The position numbers were made by a program, and so were the translations under genes. DNA of 64,000 nucleotides from Podospora pseudoanserina (lineage: Eukaryota; Ascomycota; Sordariomycetes; Sordariales; Podosporaceae): assembly GCF_035222485.1 (NCBI RefSeq), contig NW_026946671.1, positions 62,001 through 126,000 of the forward strand, given 5' to 3'. The notes beneath the pieces were generated by a model, which saw nothing but the letters and a program-made list of their open reading frames with translations, had not been told where the DNA came from and did not search any database. Shown piece after piece: positions 8,988 through 20,658 of this stretch (position 1 is its first letter; every line of letters begins with the position of its first letter).

Positions 8988-11830
8988 TCAATAATCATCC
9001 ACCGACGTCCCCCCCCTCGTACTCGTATCCCCCTGCGCCCGCCTTTCCATCCTCCTCCTCCTCCTCCGGTCGATAGCGGCGATATCCCCACTAGTAAACG
9101 TCGCCTGACTACCCCCCGGACTAGCAAGGGAACTCATCGTCACAGTAGCTGTATTCGTCGGCGGCCCGCCCGACGGCCCAGGCTGTCCCTGAAGCGGTGC
9201 AACACCCGCCGGCGGAGGAGGTCCAGAATAATAAGCCGAATCCTTCCCTCCCGGAGGCCCTCCCGGTCTCCTTCCCGCACCATATGGCGTCGACAACGGT
9301 GGCACAGAGTCATCCCTCTCTCTGCTCTCTACCCTCTGCTCAGCCGCCGATTCAGCCCTTCTTGTGCTGCTGGGTTCACGTCGATACCGCCTGTTAGTCG
9401 GTGTCTCCGTCCCAGAAGAACTGCTGACCGAGTCCTGGCGCCGGCGTCGCTGCTGCTCCCGCCGAGCTTCTTCCTCGGTCAACATGCGGAGGGTGATGTT
9501 TCTGTCGGGGTCGTCGCGGACGCCTATCCTGACGCTGGCAACTGGGTCCCCCCGTCGTCGGCGATCCTCGTCCTCCTGCGCAGCCAAGGCACTAGCTGTG
9601 GCCGCGGCGGCAGCTGCTGCTGCTTGGGGGTCTCGGATTCGACTGCGGCGACGGCCACCTCTGTTGGGAGAGCTAAAAGCGTCGCTGTCTGATTCCTGGC
9701 GGAGGAATCCCTGAGGGTCAGAGGGCATCGGTGGCATGGCGATGGGGTCGCCGAGGTTGTTTCTCGAATTTGGATGGGAAGGCCCGGAAGAATCACTTGT
9801 TGGGAAAGGCGGACCAGCCGCTGGGGGTCCACCGGCCGTCGCTACCGGATAAGCAGGCGGCGGTCCTGGATACCCTTGAGGTGGTGGACCAGTTGCCACA
9901 GGGGGAGCTGGAGGCGGTGCGACACTCGTGCCAACACTAGACGGCGGCGGGAGTCGAGAGCCAGGTGGTGCTGGATCGTATGGTGTGGTGCCCCGAGGTT
10001 CAATCGAAGACTCATCGGAAAGCATCGAGGTGGCGGTCTCGGTATACGTGACAGCTGATGGGGGTGGGCGGTTTCTGTGTAGACGTCTCCTCGACTGCTC
10101 CCTCCTTGGCGTAGCTGGACTAGAGTAGCCGTCACCCGTATACCTTGACCCTCGACGACCTGAGCGCCTATCATCTTCCTCTTCCCGGCGTCTTTCATCC
10201 TCGGCCCTTAACCGTTCCTTCTCTCTGTCATCTTGCTTGCTCTTGTTGCCGCTCATCCTATTCGCTAGCCATCCCAAACCAATGCCAGCCAAGAAACCCT
10301 TGCCTGCGCCGCCCCCGCCAGTGCTCGGTCGTCTTTCCGAAGCTCTTCTCGAGGGGCTGACATACGAAGAATAATCCGAAGTAACCACGGTGCTGTCCCT
10401 TTTCGATGTGCCAGTGCGCGAGCGTCTCGGGGGCGTGATAGGGCCTCCTCGTCGTTCATCGGCAGCACTCAAGGCAGCCGCAGCCGCAACTGGGTTGGGA
10501 GCAGGAAGGATAGGCGATCGGCGTCCATCACGTTGGCTAGGTCTCCGCGGGGGCACAGTCGACTCGGTGTAACCGGTGTAGCCTGTATAATCAGTGTATT
10601 CGCTCTGGGTGAACTCGCTCCGGGGAGGAGGAGGTCTGCGGCCGCTTCGGGTCCGGCTTGGGGTTTCGGTGGACACAGCAGAATAGTCGTCGCGCCGATT
10701 GTCTTTGCCTTTACCAAACATCTTGGACATGAGCATACCAGCACCGACACCCGCGCCTGCGCCCAAAATCTTATTCATGAAGCCACCTCCACTTGCGCGA
10801 CGTCGGTCAACCGGTTTCTCATTGTAATAGCTGTCGGATCGGCGAGAAGAGAGAACTGTGGTAACAGGTCGTGTGGTTCCAGTCCGCGTGCTCGGGCTCG
10901 GGCTGCGACTCAAAGCTCTTTCCGCGTCCCGGTCCTTCTTGTCCTTGCGGCCTCGCAAAAGTGCAATGGCACCAGCTCCAGCAGCCAACGGACCCAGCCA
11001 ACCCATACCTCCGCTAGATTTGCGATCCGAAGTCACCCTGCTGCTCGCCACCCCAGACAAAGTGGTGCCACCACCGCCTCCACCCATGACCCATTCCCGT
11101 CTTCCATAGTCCTTAAAGTCCAAAAAGAAGAACAAGAACAGCAAGAATGCCATCCAGATAGCGAACAGAATAAAGGTGTACTTCGGGGAGCCGTAGAGCG
11201 TGAGACCGAGGGGCACCTGGACAATGCCGAGAAGAACGATAGACCGTCCGAACCAGCGATGGAGATGTACCCTGAACGACCTCCTCCCGGAGAGCTTCTT
11301 GACCAAGCGGCCACCGAGAGCCTGGACGAGAATGAGTACGTAAATGGCGACGCCAATGCCATGGTGAGGGTTCGTAAGGTTTCGTGGCGGTCCAACCGCG
11401 AAGAATCCTAGCGCGAACACAACGGTGCTCAAGGCGACAGCCAGTATCTGTAGGTAGGCATGGAAGCGGATAGCACTGCCTGGTCGTGCCGTGTAATATC
11501 TCGCCAGCAACACTGCGATAGGAATAATGAAGAGGAAGGTAATGGCGGCCAAGACGCCATGCCCCAGTATGAGACTGTGGTATTCGGTAACACTTGAGAA
11601 GCGGTTGCCCATGCCTAGACGTTATCAAACCGTCCGTTAGTATCCAGCACGGTGGGTTCCCAACTGTATGGTCACATACCATTGTACCGCATTGTCTCAA
11701 AGTTCAGCCCTTGGAGATTGGGCAATAGGAATGTATTCTTTGTAAAGTCCCATGTCCCATCGCCCACGCTCAGGGTGTCGGACGAGTAGGAACTCGACCC
11801 CGGCGGGGAGAGGGAGTCTGCCGGCGCCAT
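8988..11830 (-). CDS. cytochrome b561-like membrane protein with long disordered tail
   Basis: Two exons, 11830-11680 and 11614-8988, give 925 aa. The 65-nt intron has GTATGT, a CTAAC branch and TAG, and the first exon (GDGTWDFTKNTFLLPNLQGL) joins in frame to MGNRFSS. Residues about 52 to 215 form a five- to six-helix membrane block. Histidines at about 69, 102, 134/135 and 167/169 (ILGHG, RFHAY, PHHGIG, HLHRW) match the spacing of haem-ligating histidines in b561/FRRS1-type cores. The remaining about 700 residues are Ser/Arg/Pro-rich. They carry three short glycine-rich hydrophobic patches (AAGAGAIALL, ILGAGAGVGAGML, FLAGIGLGWLANRM), each beside basic residues, and an Ala run. No signal peptide or DOMON domain is visible. 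A membrane electron-transfer role is inferred from the core only; the tail's role is unknown. Confidence 0.8.
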
Positions 11831-12831
11831 GGCGGCGGTGCGCGGCGACCTTTTCGCTCAAACAAACCACGAAGTGCCCGCTATGGGTAATTCAGAGGAA
11901 TGAATGGAACAATCGAGATTTGAGATGGAAAAAATGCGCGAAAACACAAAAGAGAGTGGGTATGCCGCTGGAATGTGTCGCGGTAACCGGACCATGGACG
12001 TGGTGACGAGTTCCAGCTTCCGATACCCAAAATCTGGCGGTGGACTTGGAGGAGGCTGGGATGGCGGGGCAACTGGTTGGCTTCCGATTTGTATTTCCAA
12101 GCTGCCCTTGTGCCAGCTGTGTGACTTGGTTTCGGGCGTGGAGCTGCTCGTCGGCTCAGCTGGAAAACCGGGTGGCTGGACGTCAAAAGAGCGCAGGACG
12201 ACAGGGAATAGCTTCAGTTTCCAAGGTGGACATCGTCATGGCCGGGAGGACTCCATCTCGAGGGAAACATTGAAGACCCTGAAGCTGTCCAGCCTGCTTC
12301 ACCCACGCTCAACAGAGCGTTGCTACGGAAGCGAGCTTGGACCACCTTCCCAGCCCCTTCCCGCCCCTTGTTTAGTGGGTCTGCCGTCGATTTTCTGGGG
12401 TTCTTGGCGCGTCTGTCAATTGACCTTGATGGGGTGGCACGGTGGATGAGATAAGATAAGATGAACACCTGAATTCAGATGAATTGACTTCAGATGTTCA
12501 TCTCTCACCATTCTCCTGTCCGAGTGGACATGGCACTGACCTGATGGTGGTTAACTCAGCAAAATCTTGGCACCAATTGATACGAAATACGATTCCGACA
12601 TGCGTCTCCAAGTTGTGGCTGCCGACGGCCAATCTTTGGTCTGCCCGCCCCGTCAATAACAATCGCAGCCTTGCCGCAGAGCTGCCATGGAATGGTCACC
12701 GAGGTGAGGAGGCTTTGCTTTGGATTTCCGAGGGGCATCTTGTTGGCCGAGATATATGGGCATCGTGGGCTCTTCGACGGGAGTTGTAGTCTTCACCTCT
12801 CCAAAGACCTGCTGGACACAACATCTCAGAA
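11831..12831. other. divergent intergenic region
   Basis: Shared upstream region of the b561-like gene (minus) and the FEFKLKG-repeat gene (plus). It holds short open frames without domain signal, and the imperfect duplicate GATAAGATAAGATGAACA...TGAATTCAGATGAATTG near 12450. I see no gene. Confidence 0.5.
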
Positions 12832-13623
12832 ATGGCAGATAATACCCTTGAAAACAACATGCCTGGCTCTTCCAAGTACGCCACCCTTTCTTTCCACAAA
12901 ACGGACACCATCCGCTTGTTGGGTTTCCCAGACGAGATCAAGTCAAATATGGAATCCGTGATTGTCTCGGTCTGGCAACCTGGCATTCAATCTAATGGGC
13001 CATGTGGTGAGGCATTCGAATTCAAGTTGAAAGGGAAGCCGTGGGGATACTTTGGTAGTCAAGATGCGGTTGGAGGGATACGGCTGCTACGGGATCTTCT
13101 CGCCCTACTTTACAACCACTCCTGGGAACTTGTCACCTCGGCGATATGCAGCCGACGATATACCGCAAAGGACACTTTGATATTCCGACGAACCTCACTA
13201 CCCTCAGCTGTTGTACCCGCACAGCCAGTTGAGTGGCTTGGGTTGGCGACGGCTTTCTATGACAAGATTCGGATCGTATATGACGCAAAGAACGACGGAT
13301 GTCCAGGGACCGAGGCTGATCATGATCACCTGGGTGTCGTCATCATGAGTCTCAAGAAGATGCTGGAGAGCCTGGACTACTTTGAGAAGGGTGACTGGAG
13401 CCATGATTCGTTCGAGTTCAAGTTGAAAGGCCGGCCATGGCGGTCTAGAGGTGAAGCCTCTGTCAAGATGCGGCTGATGGTCTTGCGGCTGTTGGAGACG
13501 ATGGAGTCGATGGGCTGGAGAGTGTATGCCACCATCTTGCAGCGCACTGGGACTGATGAGGACCGGATGATGGATACCTGGTATTTTGTGAGAACAAGAC
13601 CAAGCGGCGAAAATGTCACTTAA
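12832..13623 (+). CDS. unrecognised protein with duplicated FEFKLKGxPW module
   Basis: A single exon of 263 aa. It consists of two copies of one module. Both copies contain FEFKLKG(K/R)PW (residues 62-71 and 194-203), then a leucine-rich helix (RLLRDLLALL; RLMVLRLLETM), then W(E/R)xx-T with a strand ending KDTLIFRR or MDTWYFVR. The two modules lie about 132 residues apart. I see no signal peptide, membrane segment or known catalytic motif; the protein is probably cytosolic or nuclear. I recognise the repeat as a recurring fungal hypothetical-protein pattern, but not a function. The start ATG was chosen because the frame begins there and the leader is short. Clear internal duplication makes the coding call strong and the function open. 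Confidence 0.75.
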   Translation: MADNTLENNMPGSSKYATLSFHKTDTIRLLGFPDEIKSNMESVIVSVWQPGIQSNGPCGEAFEFKLKGKPWGYFGSQDAVGGIRLLRDLLALLYNHSWELVTSAICSRRYTAKDTLIFRRTSLPSAVVPAQPVEWLGLATAFYDKIRIVYDAKNDGCPGTEADHDHLGVVIMSLKKMLESLDYFEKGDWSHDSFEFKLKGRPWRSRGEASVKMRLMVLRLLETMESMGWRVYATILQRTGTDEDRMMDTWYFVRTRPSGENVT

Positions 13624-14187
13624 TAATAAGTGAGTGTGACGAAATCAGACCAGAAAGTCCATCATTCCTTCCTCTCTTGAATTATGGACAGACATATCGG
13701 CCCACGCGGCTGCCCGTCCAAGCCGTACCTGCCTGCTCATTACACGCAAGCGGATAAGCCGGAAAGAGCGCTGTTCCAGTTGTACTTTCCTTTTTTATTC
13801 TCCGCTCCTTGGCCACGAGCTGGATCTTGACCCTCCAGTTGCGCGTGCGGGTGAAAGATAATCACGTATTCGAATCATCAATCACTATATCCCATATCAC
13901 TCGCCAAAGGCCTCACCACCGCCTACTTTGATTGGACGCAGCACAGCAGCTTCACCATCGCCGAAGCCGGAAACCCAAAATCCCTCGTGTTTTTTATGCC
14001 TCAATCTGGCACCGGACTCGAGGTAACTGGCATATTGTAAAGAGAACAGTCATTAACGTATATATTTTCAGTTCAGCTTTCGCTATACAATCATTCTGAG
14101 GTCTTTTGCCTTGTTTTGTCGTCAAGGGGATCCGAACGCCCAACCAACACCAAACGCCATAAGCTCAAATTCAATATGTTTCCAGAT
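13624..14187. other. convergent intergenic region
   Basis: 3' flanks of two convergent genes. No gene or RNA signature is seen. Confidence 0.6.
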
Positions 14188-16815
14188 TTAATGGTCCCGG
14201 GAATACCTTGCAGGGTATGTCGCGGTCCTCTTCGCCAACCCGGGCCTCAGGCCCTCATATCGAAAACCACCTACATCTACCCCAGAGTCTCTCCTGTCAT
14301 GTCTCTTGACAAAATCGGCCCGGTCTCCCTCGCGATCTCTCGCGTACACTGGATCATCCTCCCGTCTAGGCAGCCGGTCAGCTCCTAATCTCACCCGCAC
14401 AGTCTCATATTGTCTATCTCTGTCATCGTGAACAGACGGACGTCTGAGCCTGTCCTCGGCCTTGGGAGCATAAGAGACCGGGGATGCACGGCGGTATACT
14501 CCGGAGCCACGCTGACGCTCCTCATACATCTCCCCCTCGTCAAGGACGTCTGAATCATAGGCCCCAGTGCCGTACTCGACGACATATTCAGTACCATCAT
14601 CCCGGCGCCGGTCAGTGTCTCGATCGACGAAGCTGCTCCGTCTTCGGTCCGCTGTCCTGCCCGACTCATATCGGTCAAGAGGCGAGGTTGGAACAAAGCT
14701 TTCACGTCTTGCTTCCATTCCCTGGACCCGCCTTACTCCAGAATGGGGTGTTTGAAGGGGCAAGGTGATTCGGCGAACAGGCTGTGTTGGAGCCGGGGAC
14801 TGATGTCGCAGAACTTGTGGCGGAGATTGAGGGCGACTCCTCTCTGGGAGGATGATTTGGGGCTTGGCTGCCGCAGTCAGACGCTCGGCTAGCTTGAATG
14901 CTTCTTCCTGAGCATCGGCTCTTCCTGCTTCATAGGCATTCTTCTCAATCTCTTGGACATCGACCCGCGGACGCTCTTTCATGGGAAAGAGCGGAGGCGG
15001 CGTTGGGGCATACATGCGCTCTGTCGCCATGTGGTGGCTGACCGAATGTCGTCGCCCTTTAACGACGTGATGTTGCTGTGGTTGCTGCTGTGGTTGCTTC
15101 TGATGCTGCTGTTGCTGCTGCATCATTGGCTGCACCGGCATTTGTCGCGGGAACTTGGTTGGCATACCATGCGCTGCGTTCTCCGTGAAGCGGGGCTGGG
15201 GGGAAGGGTTGTTCACAACCACATTGTTCGGCTTTCTTGGTCCAGCGAACTGAAGGTTTTCGGGAAAAGATTCCTCGGACACAGCAGTGTCTGAATCGTA
15301 ATCTTCCTCGTCCTCGCTGAAGACTTCAGCTACCAGAGACTCGTCTGTACTCGGACTGTCGGGAGGATATGCAAAATGGGGTGTTAAGGATGCACGGCGT
15401 TGTGGAAGGCCCTGTTCAGTGGGGTGTTGCTTCAGGATACCAGGCTTGTGGGGGGTGTGTGTTACAGTAACGATAGGGCCACCATTCCCTCGGTATTCCG
15501 TCTGCCGCTGGCCCTGGGCCGTTTGAATTTGGGGATGGCCTTGCTGTAAGGAGATAGGCCTTGGTTGGACTTGGCCTTGAACTGGAGGTCGGTAGTGGGC
15601 TTGCTGATCTCCTTGTGGCTTTCCTTGTTGATACCCTTGAGTATGTCCATGAGAATGCCCCTGAGGGTGGCCTTGCGGAAGGCCTTGCGGATACCCCTGT
15701 GGTGGCATTGGTGGTCGGCCTTGAACACCCGGGCTCTCGCCTCGATTTATGATGTTTGCGCCCGCCTGGTGTGGCGCATTCCGTGGAGCTTGAAGCGGAG
15801 GCTGGGGTGTTTGGCCGAACTGCCGGTCACCAGGCGGGACATGCTGATGTTGGTGCTGTGGTGGGCCGTGGTCCTGGCGATGCTGAGGGTGCGGAAGGGA
15901 TGAAGAGTGTTGACTATGTTGCGGTTGTTGCTGGTGATGCTGGGGGAGGCCTTGAGCAGGCACCTGGAATCGCACATGACCCTCCTCTCGCACCTCATTC
16001 TGGTAGGCATATCTTGGCCTTGTCGAAGGCTCTTCAGCTCTGCCATACATGAGCATATGCAGATCCACCCCGGGTTTGGGTGCGGTCTTGTAATAGGCCG
16101 TGACGCTGGTCCGTTCCTCCTTTCTCTCTCTCGAGCGAGAGACGGGCGCTCCTCTCGACTTTGACCTCTTGTCCGAGTGTCGGCCACGGTGATGGTGCTT
16201 TGAGCCCTTGGGATCTCGCTCATACCCCCTGCCGCGCTCTCTAGAGGTCTTCTCCTTCACCACAACCCAAACCCTATCTTCAATCTGGGCCACTTCGGTC
16301 TGGAAATAGTAACCGAATAACTGCTGAACCTCCTTTTGCACCGCGTTTATCTGGTCGAGGACATCCGCGTCCAGGTCGTTCAGCTTGTGAAGGACCGGAA
16401 CGGTGGTTCTGTTGAGCTCCCGCACCTTCGAGAGGACCTGATCACTGGATGTCTCAGGCACATCTATCCGCTTAACAATCTCCCATCCGAGTCTCTTGCC
16501 AACTGGAACCTTTTCAAAGCGAACAACATACCAACGAGTGAGTTCGTCATACATCTCCTCGGCGGTGAATGGTGTCTCTTCTCGAAGATCTGAGCTAACA
16601 GCTGCAGGGGTGATGGATGGCATAGTGTGTCTAGCGATGATTGGATTCCCAATCTGTTGGGTCAGGACCGGTCCATCGTGATACCGGGTGGTCCTCGTCT
16701 GTGGGTGGATGGCATCGGTATTCTGAACAGGACGCTGTGGGGGGAGAGGCCGTCCAACAGGAGGTATCCCCGCAGGCCTTCGAGGCTCTTCGTGGAGGGT
16801 AAAGAAGTCGCCCAT
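14188..16815 (-). CDS. large Pro/Gln-rich disordered protein
   Basis: A single open frame of 875 aa. Residues about 80 to 200 look folded (FTAEEMYDELTRWYVVRFEK, GWEIVKRID, then helices to VWVVVKEKTSRERGR). The middle is Gln/Pro/His-rich with short imperfect repeats of the form (G-x-P/T-Q-G) around residues 375-430, and a poly-Gln tract (MMQQQQQHQKQPQQQPQQ). A DSDTAVSEESFPENLQF acidic block and an Arg/Asp-rich C-terminus (DRRRSSFVDRDTDRRRDDG) follow. There is no transmembrane segment or signal peptide. I do not recognise the family. Such composition is common in fungal scaffold or RNA/transcription-associated proteins, but that is only a guess. The long open frame with coding-like composition makes it a real gene. 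Confidence 0.75.
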   Translation of the reverse strand: MGDFFTLHEEPRRPAGIPPVGRPLPPQRPVQNTDAIHPQTRTTRYHDGPVLTQQIGNPIIARHTMPSITPAAVSSDLREETPFTAEEMYDELTRWYVVRFEKVPVGKRLGWEIVKRIDVPETSSDQVLSKVRELNRTTVPVLHKLNDLDADVLDQINAVQKEVQQLFGYYFQTEVAQIEDRVWVVVKEKTSRERGRGYERDPKGSKHHHRGRHSDKRSKSRGAPVSRSRERKEERTSVTAYYKTAPKPGVDLHMLMYGRAEEPSTRPRYAYQNEVREEGHVRFQVPAQGLPQHHQQQPQHSQHSSSLPHPQHRQDHGPPQHQHQHVPPGDRQFGQTPQPPLQAPRNAPHQAGANIINRGESPGVQGRPPMPPQGYPQGLPQGHPQGHSHGHTQGYQQGKPQGDQQAHYRPPVQGQVQPRPISLQQGHPQIQTAQGQRQTEYRGNGGPIVTVTHTPHKPGILKQHPTEQGLPQRRASLTPHFAYPPDSPSTDESLVAEVFSEDEEDYDSDTAVSEESFPENLQFAGPRKPNNVVVNNPSPQPRFTENAAHGMPTKFPRQMPVQPMMQQQQQHQKQPQQQPQQHHVVKGRRHSVSHHMATERMYAPTPPPLFPMKERPRVDVQEIEKNAYEAGRADAQEEAFKLAERLTAAAKPQIILPERSRPQSPPQVLRHQSPAPTQPVRRITLPLQTPHSGVRRVQGMEARRESFVPTSPLDRYESGRTADRRRSSFVDRDTDRRRDDGTEYVVEYGTGAYDSDVLDEGEMYEERQRGSGVYRRASPVSYAPKAEDRLRRPSVHDDRDRQYETVRVRLGADRLPRREDDPVYARDREGDRADFVKRHDRRDSGVDVGGFRYEGLRPGLAKRTATYPARYSRDH

Positions 16816-19800
16816 ATTGAAAGATCTTCAGGGCGTGAGGGGCTGGAAAGGGAAGCGAAGCTCTTGGCTTTTCAGGATGTAGGTCTTGGACCAGCCAAGC
16901 ACACCCAGGGGCGAACTCAAAAGGTTCAGAGGGAGAAGTAGTGTTTCAAAATTTTGAAAGGGCAAAGGAAATTCTGGTCTGCCTCTTTGGTTTGGGATGG
17001 TTGCTAGGAGCGGGCTGTGAGGACTTATACCCAGGTGTCTGGGATATGGCGATGGGGCTTGTAAGCTGACAGAAGATGCAGGGCAAATGCAATGGTATGT
17101 GCGATTCTCTCCTAACAACACAAGTAAGGGGCGAAGTACTCAGAGTCTGGGGAAGTTGGCACATGAAGCGGCTCAACATCAAGAACAAGCTGGGCACAGC
17201 TGCCGTGTCTTATACCTTTGCCCGGCATCTATGTACTGCAACCCAGACACTACCACACCGTTACGCAACAAAAGATCCCTACACGGAAACAGGTGTCGGT
17301 CATCCAGGCTGTATACCGGGGACGATAATGTCGTCGATCACTCTCCTACACAGACACTCTATCAAGCACGGCAAACTGCAGCAGCAAGGCGACCGTTTTG
17401 GCGCATGTCGGATGATGAACATGTTAGTTACTTCAATCTCAGGTTGGATGGCAAATGAACGAGAGAGCTACGGAGGAACAGGACAGGCAGATCATCTTCG
17501 GTACATAGAGCTTGGTGTAAGTGACAGCTTTACCAAAAGTACCTACCTAACTTCAACCGCATGTATGGCAAGGTCTCCAGCCCTCGAGCCGCAGACACCA
17601 TACTAACAGAAGTGCCCAGGAGAGAGAAAACAGAAGTGGTCAGGAGGAGATAAACGCTACGTCAATCTCTCGGCTCTACCTGCATCAAATCGACAACATC
17701 ACCTTCAGACAGCTTTTGCCGGGCGAACAATTGCGAACCACCCTACGACCGATTTATTGGAACGGATGCCTTATTCAGAGGCACTGCAAATTCGGGCACG
17801 AAGCAGCAAGGCCAAGTCTTCTAGCCTGGCATGTTAAACAAGTCGTAGCCACAATATCGACGCTGCAGCCTTCTCACCTTCTATTCGCTCTCTCGGGAAA
17901 TAGGCTGGCCACGGGCACAGCGCCTCTTGCCTTCCCCGCATCTTTCAGAACTCTCTCTCTCTTCTTGCCCGAGCTTACGTCTTGCCGGTGTTGGATATGC
18001 CATCTCTGCTCTTTGAGAGGCCAGGATGAATACTTGTATTGAGCTGACTTTTAAGAGATATTTGCAGGTGTATTTGCGGGTCAATATTTCACTTGACAAA
18101 AGCACCATATCTTCACATACCTCATGAGCCCTGTGCGGGACCGAAAAAGACAGCATTCTGTACTCTATGCTACCCCTCACCTGCACACCTTTCCTAGCTT
18201 CTGGATCCTACACCGCGACCAACGCTACCACCAGGTTATAAACCACCAACTTCCCTGCATAACGCCTGCAGCCTCCCGATTGCAGCTGACTGATTATCGA
18301 GCGTCTTGGGCGTGCTTGAGCGTGCCTATCGGCAGATCACTCCGACGGCACGCATAACACGCCCCCATATCCTATTGCCCAGCTCTCGAGGGAGCTTTGA
18401 ACTACGACGCCCGAGAAGCCTTGGGAATGGCACACATCATGCGGGCTTGCATGGAAATAGGTGGGGGTTAGATGGCCCGCCCCCTCACCTGCGTCGCCAC
18501 CAGAAGGCGAGTAGCCCAACCTACGGTAGGTGGGGAAGGACAACGGCGGCACTGTCTCAAGTTGATAAGCCTACTCGGAAGTAGGGGAATATCACTTGGT
18601 GGTGATCTGACTTGTTGGCCGTTGAGCAAGTATTGGACATGATACAGCATGAGTTGGGCAATATGGGGGGAATGCAGGCGACGACCAACACATCCGGGCT
18701 GTATATCGACATCTTTCAACTGTACATGCCGGTAGGTTTGATCCCGGACTGCATACCTTGTTTGGGAATTTCCTTTTCTCGAACGATAAGCGAGGCTCGG
18801 CCAAAGTGCGAGTTCTTACGAGATTCGGGATGCGGCTCTCTTTTGAAACAGTGTTGTAGCCTGGATTTCAGGATCATGTATGTCAGATTGGGCAGCAGTC
18901 TCAACACCATTTATACCATCGTTATCGTCATCATGACTATGAAAACCAACTATTGTCCTGATAGGTACCTCAGCACTTATCAACAAGCGGTCAAATATAT
19001 GCCAGAATCTTGATTGATACACATTCGTGATAGCCTGAAAATAGATTGACTTAATCTACATAGGGACTTTTTGTGCACCCTTTACCCCCTCTCCGTTCCC
19101 CCATGTTTTTCGGATCGGATCGTTGCCCGACGTGACCTGTCTGTTTGTCGCTCTCGGAAAGAAAAAGTTAGAGAAGGCTGGGTGTACAAGACAATGGTTC
19201 TTTCCCTTCCCTTCCTTCCTCTCTTCCGTTCGGGGGTTTACAAGGTCAAGGTTAGTAGTAGGTATCCAGGGAAAAGGGTCATTCGCGACGGGGGGGAGGA
19301 AGATGATCCAGAGGTAAGCGAAAAGTGGCACTTTTGTCCGACGTTTAACAGAGACAACGATGCTGGCTAACATGGGGGGGAGGTAATATAGAATTCTGGA
19401 GGGATTTCTGGTCCCAGTGGACACGACATATTTTGGTGGGGGGGGCGAGGGGGGTGGGAGGTGTTTGTAGTCGGCGCGGGTTTTGATCATCATGGTGAAT
19501 ATCTCCCCGGTAGAGATGTCCTGTTCATTGTTCGGATACCTAGGTAATCACTTACCTATCAGACGTGGCCATCCCATTCCACCTGTAATATACCTCCCCA
19601 ACCACTGCCAACGTTGGATAATTATCTGGCACCAACCTACCCATCTAACTTGCTAACTACAGTAGTTGATCGTCAGTGAATCACACAATAACCACACCTC
19701 CACCTCAACTCCCTCTTAAGAACTTGAGAAACAGTTCCCCAAATAGCATTCCCCATCCCGCTTCTCACAACATATCATCTTCTCGTTGCTTTGAGCCAAC

Positions 19801-20658
19801 TTTTGATCGTCTGCAAGTCTCAAAACACAATGATGATCAATATAGGAAAAAATCAATAGGTCAACACAATAGCACGCAATCCTCCTCCTCCTCCAGCGCC
19901 GTCCTTATCCCGCCCTCGTACAACAACACATCGAATTCTCGTTGACAGCATTGATCGCCTGCCAATCCCCAGCATATTTAACATCCGTACCTCTCTGTAC
20001 CACAATGTCAGCCCCAAACAGCCGATCACCTCCCCATCCTTGCCAAACCCAGCCTCGGCGAAAAAGCCATAAACAAACCACCACATATCTCTGCATCAAA
20101 CCTCTCTACATGAGGTCGCGATCGCTTGTTGATTGTCAAAGGTCAAGAAGCGACGTCCAAATAAGAGCCTCTAGCGGCGCGGTACAACCCTGTCACAGCT
20201 CAGACTTACACAAGTCAACAAGGCACAGACACAGCGTTGATCTATCACAGCAGCAGACGTGAGACAAAGGGTAGTAGCATAGCTCCAAGACCTTTTCAGC
20301 AACAGCAGAACTTTGGAACCACAGTCTGCACAACTGATATGACAAACCTCAATGTTTACACAAGCCGGATCCGGGTTTGTCCTGGCACGACTCCGTGGCA
20401 CAAGCACCGGGCCGGCCACCGCGAAGCCAGATGCTGGTATTCCCACGTGTTTGAGCACTCAAGCGCTTCGCACAACATTAGCACTGGTTCAGCTTCCCAT
20501 AGTAACCCAACTTCAGTAAAGAAGCAAAACTAATGTAAACTCCTTTGATTTTCACGATGCTAACTCTCAACAACCAATCCGCCACCAGTAAACATTATGA
20601 TCTACATGTACATTTCCTGAATGCATGTTTTCCACAATCAACCACCGTGATTCGTTGC
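16816..20658. other. 3.8-kb gene desert
   Basis: The longest stretch without a gene I can support. The largest frame (17076-17606, plus) lacks domains and sits in the promoter region of the minus-strand gene. 17.6-19.0 kb is mixed-composition DNA with no splice-joined frames. 19.5-20.5 kb is A/C-rich on the plus strand. No RNA gene or transposon was recognised. Confidence 0.5.

Noticed and set aside
10533-11411. 292-codon plus-strand frame
   Set aside because: Antisense to the b561-like gene, whose minus-strand frame is longer and has clear membrane and splice features.
17076-17606. 176-codon plus-strand frame upstream of the Pro/Gln-rich gene
   Set aside because: No domain, signal peptide or splice partner, and composition unlike coding DNA in neighbouring genes; it lies in a promoter region.
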